This document shows, piece after piece, positions 54,817 to 61,619 of a DNA stretch of 61,619 bases (its first letter is position 1; the number at the start of each line of letters is the position of its first letter). The notes below the pieces were generated by a model, which was not told where the DNA came from, did not search any database, and saw only the letters and a program-made list of their open reading frames with translations. The translations under genes were made by a program, and so were the position numbers. The DNA is from Nemertoderma westbladi. Taxonomy: Eukaryota > Xenacoelomorpha > Nemertodermatida > Nemertodermatidae. The DNA lies in NCBI GenBank assembly GCA_032718475.1, contig JAUCBJ010007048.1, forward strand, positions 1-61,619, read 5' to 3'.

Positions 54817-54945
54817 GTTCGAAATTGAAACAGGAACTTTTAGTTTGCGAGGACGGCTCGGAGATTGTGATATCTGTTGACCAAGTTTGTGACGGACATA
54901 TAGATTGTCCTTTATCTGGGGAGGATGAGAACTCTTGCGTTACCG
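54817..54945 (+). CDS. LDLa-domain protein gene, exon 3: class A-like domain 2
   Basis: TTAATTTTTAG precedes the exon and CCG|GTAAGG follows. It is 129 bp, symmetric phase 1-1, encoding a class A-like repeat with the calcium-site pattern VCDGHIDCPLSGEDENSC. Only four of the six usual cysteines are present: by position the first and third are missing, which in the canonical fold pair with each other. It joins in frame to exon 2 across the large intron and to exon 4. The acceptor has a modest pyrimidine tract. Confidence 0.75.
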
Positions 54946-55445
54946 GTAAGGGTCAAGTGTACTTGTACAGTAGGAATATAAATTATTTAAAAAGTTATCT
55001 GTGTGGCAAGTAAACATTTTATTTATAGTTTGATAACTGGATAACAATATTATGATATTGGTTTGCATTATTCTCCGGGCTTTCCAATAAATACTATCTA
55101 AATAAATTTGGGTTGAACTAATAATGAAACAATTAATAATAAACTTGTTATTCCAAAAACAGTGGGGAGGGTCACTAGTTCAACCCTCAGTGAAACCTTC
55201 CATATTTTAACCTTCTGAACCAAAGCGTTATAATATTACTAATTGAAAGACGAATTTATTTTGATACCGGTATTTATTTTGGCTTTCACGTACTGTATAA
55301 TTACCAGATAATCTTAATTTGGTTAAAAGGAAAATTGTGATGCCGTTATGTTGCTAGTGATTTAACTTAGGCCTACATCTTCAACAATGCGATTTAGTTT
55401 CTGCCCCAGTCGTGCTGTTCTACATTCGTATACATTCGTTCTTAG
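54946..55445. other. Third intron of the LDLa gene
   Basis: A 500-bp intron from GTAAGG to TTCTTAG, with no feature besides a GGGTCACTAGTTCAACCC motif near 55169 that only loosely resembles a tRNA T-arm. Confidence 0.6.
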
Positions 55446-55609
55446 AGAATAGGATAATGTGTGACGATGGTACCAACGCTATCCTAAATGCGGACCAAAT
55501 CTGTGACTTCGTTGTTGATTGCTACATTAGTGCCGAAGATGAAGACCCTGTTCTTTGTGGATATCTCGAATATCAGATGTTACTTTCGCAGTCCGGGATA
55601 AGACAGTAA
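55446..55609 (+). CDS. LDLa-domain protein gene, terminal exon: class A-like domain 3
   Basis: The acceptor TTCGTTCTTAG ends at 55445 and the exon enters in phase 1. It encodes a third class A-like repeat with four cysteines (MCDDG, QICDF, VDC, VLCG), again lacking the first and third. After the last cysteine there is no GT donor at the expected place; instead the frame continues 16 codons (GYLEYQMLLSQSGIRQ) to a tandem TAATAA at 55607-55612, which also forms an AATAAA hexamer at 55608-55613. The four exons total 549 bases, exactly 183 codons including the stop, so the predicted product is 182 residues. The acidic motif is degenerate (SAEDED), so calcium binding is doubtful. A lost donor is the alternative reading. 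Confidence 0.65.
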
Positions 55610-58449
55610 TAAACGCTATGGATTGGATGGAGACCTTCATTCTAATCACTGAATTGGAGATATAATACAGTTAATTATTATGTACATACCACGATTATCC
55701 TCATATGTACAAACAAGGTTTAGACCTCATCTTTATTTTGTTTTGTTTGTTTAAAGGTCTTTCTTGGTCTCTATTAACCCAACAGCAATTGAATTGTATA
55801 AAGTACTGTAGGCCTAACACTATATACCTAATGTAAGTATAGCATGGATTGGATATATTCTTATTATATACGGAATAATATTGTAATGTGAATAAAAATA
55901 ATCTGATGTCCTCAGGTGTAAGAGCCCCGGATCAGAGGTGGTCCACTTACTGCACGAAAAAAATCCAAACTTTAAAGGGGGGCTTTACCTTTTTGGAGAC
56001 ATCCACTTTTTATAGGATTAAAAGAGTTTTGTTTATATATGCATGCATTGAAATTATCCATATTATACATGTATTAGTAAGTTCTTATAATTTTTTTCCT
56101 GACAAAAATTTAAATTCCCCGCAAATTTTATTCAGATTTTTCTGAAAAAAGGTTGCATATTTCTAAATCTATATAGGCCTACTGTGTAATTTTTCATTCA
56201 AATCGTTTGAAATTTTCAGTGAAAGATCTTGACATATTGACCCATAAAACTTGTAAACATAATTTTTCACATTTTGATCAGAAATGTAATGTTAACTAAA
56301 AAATAAAATATATTTAAAATTATGTCTAAAAGATTTATTGGTTAATATGTCAGGACCATTCACTGAAAATTTCAAAGGAATTGATTAATAATTGACTGAG
56401 TAGTTAGATTTTGAGTGAAGCAAAAAAACGAGAAATATTATTCGGTGTAAAATGCGTGTAAAGTTTGAACCTTCCCGCGCAAATTGGTCAGTCTATATGT
56501 GACTGCCTATATTAATTAATTAAAATACGTAGTTAGGCCTATTTATGAATGTTTTTAAGGAAACAGAGAGCTGGAATTTTCACTACGGGGGATTTCGTAG
56601 TCGTTTTATTCAATTCTGATATCCGTTTTCAAGTTTGGCCAAATCAAGTCTGGCTGTCTCTCGGAATGACTGTCTGTCTGTTGGTTTGTCCGTCAAAATA
56701 TAATAAAACACACGAAATAGCTAAAAGATTCGCTATGGGGGTTTATTTACGATTAAAATTTTCATTATGGGGGTTTTCGGGGTCGCCGATTTTATTTCCG
56801 ATGTTAGTTTTGAAGTTCAGCTAAATCTAGTTTGTCTGTTTGTCGGGAAAATAATGTTATTATTATTGTAATGGAAACATGCCAGAGTAAAATCGCAATA
56901 TCTCCAAAACTAAACATGTTGAGTAGTTAATTTATATAATCAACGCACATTTACTCCGAATCATGACCTACTACTGATTGCGAAAATTCACGAAATTAAA
57001 AAACAATATACATTTTCGTAGTTTGATAGCTCTTTTATGGGGTGACATTGGTTATTACTATCCAGTGATTTTTCACCACAAAACACCACTTTTCAAAATT
57101 TGAAATTTTTGAATATGTTTTTGGCTTTTGCCAAAATTTTGACTATTTGCAATATTTTCATGGATTAAATAGAAAAAAAAATAGAAAAAATTACCTCAGG
57201 GAACGGCAGAGTACAAAAATGCACAGCACATAATATTTGTGTAAACAACAAACAACAGTAATTATGGCTGTTATTCATGACTCTTTAAATACAACCATTT
57301 TCTCAGTTTATCGATTTTGAGATTTTTCATCACTAAATTCCCTAAATACATTTATATTTTTCACTCAATTGTCATCAAACATATACCAACATATTTAAGC
57401 TATAAACATCTTTAGCTACAATCTTGAATATTGGTTTTGGAGATCGTACAGTCAGTCTAGTGTAAACGTAGGCACGTAAACGTAAACACGAAATAATGTA
57501 GGTCTGTCCCCAACCAATATATAATAATGCCAACAATAAGTGGCTACTTATTCGGATTCTATCGATATGGTATTGCAAATCTGGTAGCCAATTTTTGTTA
57601 CAGTGATACATTAATAAAATCATATTATGATAAATATAAAAAATAAAAAAATCGGACGTCCGAATTTAGCCAACATCCCCCCCCCCCATCCCCGCTGTCC
57701 GAAGATGTCCGGATTTCGAAGACCCCCCCCCCCCCCCCCCCCCACTTCGGAAGTCCTTTATGGATGCCCCCCAGATATTTAGGTCCATTGTGCCAAACTA
57801 TTGGAACGAGAACTTCCACTCAGGTGGTATGACTGATCCTTAAACATGATATATTTCACATAAAAGCCTGAAGATGCATAAAATTAAAAAAAACAGACCT
57901 GCACAAAAAGTGCCATATTTTTCGAATAAAATGATTTACGAAGAGCAATCCATATTCTGTATTCATAGTAAAAGGTTAAAATTTCTGAATAATAACTAAT
58001 AGGCCTATAAATAAAAAAATACGTTTTGGGTAATAGTAATAACACACAAAACTTGTTCACATAAATATCATGTATAAAATCATTATAGTAATTTTATCCT
58101 GCTTGCTAGAAGCAGTAGCCCATGCCTTGCGAAGTCTCTGCAGAGATATTGAAGGCAAGGACAATGACCAGACCACGTTATTCACAAACTAGATTTTGCT
58201 AATGCTTTTAACATAATATTTTTTTTAATGTTGGCAATGTTCTTATAATCAATTAATTAACAATTAGGACTTGAACTTTGATATTTTTAATGCGAATTGA
58301 ATTGTAAAATGTTGCCACATCTGGCGCACTCAGCAGCTATTTCCTATTTGAACAAAGTGACTACCAATATCAAATCCGATTAGCTAATTATTTCCACAGC
58401 ATACAAATAATACACAATAAATATGAACTAATTAACCAACGCAATAGCC
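55610..58449. other. Intergenic DNA
   Basis: No credible gene. AT-rich; 56570-56850 has two similar passages around CACTACGGGGGATTTCG and TTATGGGGGTTTTCGGGG. A C-rich stretch at 57678-57743 includes a run of 21 C at 57723-57743. Confidence 0.5.
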
Positions 58450-58455
58450 TTTAAT
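58450..58455 (-). promoter_or_regulatory. Candidate polyadenylation signal (ATTAAA) for the OSCP gene
   Basis: Minus-strand ATTAAA, the commonest variant of AATAAA, lies about 70 bp past the OSCP stop codon. No AATAAA was seen closer. Confidence 0.4.
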
Positions 58456-58523
58456 ATATACAATCAGTTTGAGTCTTTGAGAGACTAAAATGTATCTAAA
58501 CCCGAGTGTCCCCGAACTCCGAG

Positions 58524-59183
58524 TTACCCCTCTAGAGGGACGCTAATAATTTCAGTGATTTTACGAATTTTCGAACTTGTACTCATATCGATAAAGTTAT
58601 CTCCGATCTGTACAATCATTCCTCCTATGAGACTCTCGTCCACCTTGGTATCCAATATAATTTGCTGCCCCGGCTTAATAAACAGCTGAAGCGTTGCTTC
58701 CAACTCCTTCTGATTAGCTGCGTCGAGATCCTTGGCGGTGGTAACAGTGCAACGTACTTCCCCCCTGACGGCACCCATTATCAGCTTGAACGCTGATATA
58801 TACTGAGCGACATCCTTTAATCGAGAGTTGTGAACTAAAACATCTAAGAAATTAGTCGTTATGGGTTCGAACGAGTGTTGGCTGCCAACCTTCTTAAGTT
58901 TTTCTAGCTTCTCCGTCTTTCCGGTTATCGGATTCCGAATAAAGTCTTTGAACTCGGAATCTTTGGTTAGTAAACTATTCAACGCCGTGAGGTCCTTTTC
59001 AACTGAGTCCAATTTGTTCACTTTAGCAGCGGCCGAGTAGAGCGCGTTGGCGTAGATACCAGTCTTCCCGTAAACCTTTATTGGTGGTTTATTGGGGTTT
59101 GTCTGAGTAGCAGCATTGGGGCGCAGAGACTTAATTGAAGTAGAAATGGTCCGAACCGGAAAAATAAGGTTTCGCATTGCCAT
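58524..59183 (-). CDS. ATP5PO: Mitochondrial ATP synthase subunit O (OSCP), intronless
   Basis: A complete 219-residue protein of the OSCP/delta family, close to the usual ~210. OSCP sits on top of the F1 head of mitochondrial ATP synthase and ties it to the peripheral stalk. The first ~25 residues are basic and Ser/Thr-rich with no acids (MAMRNLIFPVRTISTSIKSL), a matrix-targeting peptide. The family pattern follows: VYGKTGIYANALYSAA at the mature N-terminus, an all-helical N-domain, and the C-terminal signature DESLIGGMIVQIGDNFIDMS. No stops or frameshifts. The whole CDS is a single exon; many animal orthologues contain introns, so this may be a retrocopy, although I see no poly(A) tail or target duplication. 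Protein-level preservation argues that it is functional or recent. Confidence 0.95.
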   Translation of the reverse strand: MAMRNLIFPVRTISTSIKSLRPNAATQTNPNKPPIKVYGKTGIYANALYSAAAKVNKLDSVEKDLTALNSLLTKDSEFKDFIRNPITGKTEKLEKLKKVGSQHSFEPITTNFLDVLVHNSRLKDVAQYISAFKLIMGAVRGEVRCTVTTAKDLDAANQKELEATLQLFIKPGQQIILDTKVDESLIGGMIVQIGDNFIDMSTSSKIRKITEIISVPLEG

Positions 59184-59460
59184 TTTCTTTGTATGCTATT
59201 TCTTGACTGTCAGACTATGTATTACCGGTACTGTATTATTGATAGGCCTATCAGTTTCTCGCCCGTCCTGACGTCAGCGTTGAGCATCAGTTGTCGCTGT
59301 CGGTACTTCGCTACAGGATATGGCTTTATGGTTACCGGTACTGCGGTATGTAGGGCAGTACTCAAGTACAGCAGTATGGTTGCACTTATCAGCTTGTACA
59401 ATTGTTTGTAGGCTTGTACTGGTACTGCGGTAAATGAGAATGTTAGACCTGACTTGTAAC
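59184..59460. promoter_or_regulatory. Upstream region of the OSCP gene
   Basis: The divergent spacer contains TACCGGTA, AGGCCTA and short GTACTG repeats. It should hold the OSCP promoter; no TATA or initiator element is convincing. Confidence 0.35.
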
Positions 59461-59596
59461 CAAGGACTAACTGTAACAAGTACTAACAACACAGGGTATA
59501 ACTTTTGCGTAGAGGTATAGCCTACATAGAGGCTACATGTAGGTATGTGTAGCCTACATGTAGATGCACGTGTAGGGTGAATGTAGGTAGGTGTAG
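59461..59596 (+). repeat. Left arm of an inverted repeat
   Basis: The inner 50 bp (59547-59596, starting GTGTAGCCTACATGTAG) are an exact inverse match of 61005-61054. The outer ~85 bp, out to CAAGGACTA, match 61055-61129 with gaps and changes. The arm is rich in GTAGG and AGGCTAC words. Confidence 0.85.
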
Positions 59597-61004
59597 CGTG
59601 TAGGTAGGTCTTTAAAAACAACAATGATGAATGAATAGGCCTACACGGGGTACCCGGACTGGAACTTCCTCGATGAGATGCGAATGCGGCGAACGGGGGT
59701 GGTACCCGAAACAACCAGGAGGAGATGCGAATACGTCGAATGGGGGTCCCCTGAATACCCACGAGACGGAGCCTATCAATACTACAGTAATGACAAAGGA
59801 AAAAAACGACTGAACGATACCGATACATACTGTAGATCTTATGATCCTGCGGGTTCAGGCATGGAGGCTAATGACTTTGTATGGGCCGAACGGCCCGAAC
59901 CTGATGTTTCCAGTCAAGGAGGAATCGACTAGCGGTTAGGGTTAGAGCTCGTCGTGGATGTGTCCATGAGGGTCTGAGGATGAGTGGGTGATTCAACAAA
60001 ACGCTAACAATGATACGGGACTGACTGATTGAACCAGAGTGGCGATGGTAGTCGCTGATGTATATATATTATATATATTATATATATCATGTATTGATTG
60101 TTAGTAGATATTTTTTTATAATATTTGTTTATTAAATTGTCTTCAATGTCTATATTGATAATATTGTGTGCTGATTTTACTTATTTTCCATTTTATAAAT
60201 CTTGCTGTGGCCGTTTTAATCTACTATAAACTGCCGTATCAATTTCATGATATTTTAATGGATATGCAATTTAACTTCTTCTTTCTATTAACTTTCAATG
60301 CAATCAAATATAACTGTAAAGCTATTGACTTTCGTGTTATTGTTTTGCTGTTACATCGAGATGGGATTTGAATCCCATCGGATTACTGATTAATTCCCAT
60401 CATCGAGATGGGAATACTTTATTATAATGAAACAGTGTGGTGGTCCGCGGGATATTGGGAAGGGATGGGACTGCCTGAAAAATTAAAACAAACAAAACTT
60501 CCAGACTTCTATATTTTTACTTTCAAAACAAAATGTCCAAAACATTTCAATGCTGAAGTACTGTTCAAGTCCTATGGATGTATGGTTGATAAACAGATAA
60601 AGAGGGGCAGACTGGCAGAGGGGGGTCAGGGTTTCTGGTAGACTATAGTCCCCGCGATGATGGCTGTTTGTTTAGGTTACTCTTACTCAATAAACATATA
60701 AATCAGAACGAGTTAATCTAATGGAACGATGCCTTTCGTGGCGTTAGCATACTCAAATTTATTAGGGCCTAATATTTATGACGAGTAAGGGACTTTAATA
60801 TAATCAGAACGCGATGTTTGATATTTATACAGTACTGCAGTATGCAGTAAAACCTGTTGTCTGACAGGTGACAGCAGACAGGTCTGCAGGTTGATGTACC
60901 GTATTGTACCGTGGAGATCAGAGATTATTGCCATACATCCTGATTGACGACCGTGTATCACGTTACTGCAAGTTGACACATAAATTACATTAATATCTAT
61001 GGGA
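59597..61004. other. DNA between the inverted repeats
   Basis: A GC-rich patch at 59640-59940 contains a short imperfect duplication (GATGCGAATGCGGCGAACG and GATGCGAATACGTCGAATG). A 77-codon frame at 60408-60641 has no family I recognise. Near 60357-60412 GATGGG and CCCATC words form nested small palindromes. No transposase motif is seen. Confidence 0.45.
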
Positions 61005-61129
61005 CTACACCTACCTACATTCACCCTACACGTGCATCTACATGTAGGCTACACCTACCTTCATGTAGCCTCTATATAGGCTATACCTCTACGCAAAAGA
61101 TATACCCAACAACACACTGTAGTCCTTGC
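61005..61129 (-). repeat. Right arm of an inverted repeat
   Basis: Inverse of the left arm: exact over 50 bp (61005-61054), then diverging toward TAGTCCTTG at the outer edge. No direct target duplication was found outside the arms. Confidence 0.85.
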
Positions 61130-61619
61130 ATATAAAAGGAGTCATTCCAAACACCTTTTGTTGGACACAGCTTTGCAAAATCGGCAATGACGTCCATTCA
61201 CCCAAAATACCAATAATAAAACATACCGGGCGCATTTCTCTGTGTATGTGTAACCATGGCCTAATACGGCCTAACAGGCCACCTTGTACCTTGAGAAGCT
61301 TTAAAGCTTAAAATTTAAGGTCATTGTAGTTTATTAGATTTACATGAATTATAGCACGGAAAATCCTTTTTTGTTCGAACTGAAATTTTGTGACGAATCT
61401 AGAGGTGATACACATTTTTAAAAGATTTGTTATTTTTCGCAGTAGTGCACTTTTCAATAGATTATATTTTTTAATTATTTGTAATTATCTGTAAAATGTA
61501 TTTTTATATGTAGGCCTATGTTTTCTTTTAATTGTGTTAAACCAAATAAAGTGGCGTTTTTCAATTAACTACTACAGTAAACTAATAATTAATGTGATGA
61601 ACAGAAATACAATGACAAT
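61130..61619. other. Unassigned DNA at the window end
   Basis: No gene, RNA or repeat that I recognise; AT-rich toward the end. Confidence 0.4.

Noticed and set aside
58524-59183. OSCP as a nuclear pseudogene or mitochondrial insert
   Set aside because: The frame is intact from targeting peptide to C-terminal signature, and OSCP is nuclear-encoded in animals.
59274-59828. 184-codon minus-strand ORF near the OSCP gene
   Set aside because: Covers the GTAGG-rich inverted-repeat arm and has low-complexity Thr/Tyr/Ser content with no motif.

Overview
The window is animal (metazoan, most likely invertebrate) nuclear DNA. The evidence is split genes with GT-AG introns, BEL/Pao and Gypsy-like LTR retrotransposons, LINE relics, long satellite arrays and a mitochondrial ATP-synthase gene with a targeting peptide. 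The palindromes TAGGCCTA and TACCGGTA recur throughout. I cannot name the species. Host genes are sparse; most of the window is transposons nested in one another and satellite DNA.

1-24,309 is a set of nested insertions. The oldest layer is a minus-strand, Gypsy-like LTR retrotransposon with decayed gag, a linker and integrase. Three younger elements cut it, each with an intact 5-bp target duplication: a solo LTR (1001-1656, TTTGA), a 2.2-kb non-autonomous LTR element (2154-4341, GATCA) and a giant BEL/Pao element (5257-23928, GAAAC). The BEL/Pao element is 18,672 bp with two 1,176-bp LTRs that differ at about nine positions, so it is young. It has a 2.3-kb repeat-bearing leader, gag in three successive reading frames, a long pol (protease, reverse transcriptase, RNase H, integrase), a 1.6-kb spacer and a third ORF of about 1,370 codons. 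The third ORF lies in the env position and carries zinc-knuckle-like motifs, but I see no signal peptide or membrane segment in it. It is the best candidate here for something undescribed.

24,310-29,637 is non-coding DNA with a LINE reverse-transcriptase relic. A 1,762-bp foldback element (27008-28769) interrupts the LINE. Its terminal inverted repeats pass into oppositely oriented minisatellite arms, and it has an 8-bp target duplication.

29,638-55,609 is, by my reading, one plus-strand host gene for a small secreted protein. It has a signal-peptide exon and three LDL-receptor class A exons, all joined in phase 1, predicting 182 residues. Its second intron is about 24 kb. That intron holds a 63-bp minisatellite (31.1-33.0 kb), an array of roughly 2-kb satellite units with eight copies of a conserved 221-bp module (33.3-53.3 kb), and within the array a 6.5-kb interval of LINE and MULE relics, inverted repeats and a 121-bp palindrome.

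55,610-61,619 is mostly intergenic. It contains an intact, intronless, minus-strand gene for the ATP synthase OSCP subunit (58524-59183) and a pair of inverted repeats about 1.4 kb apart.
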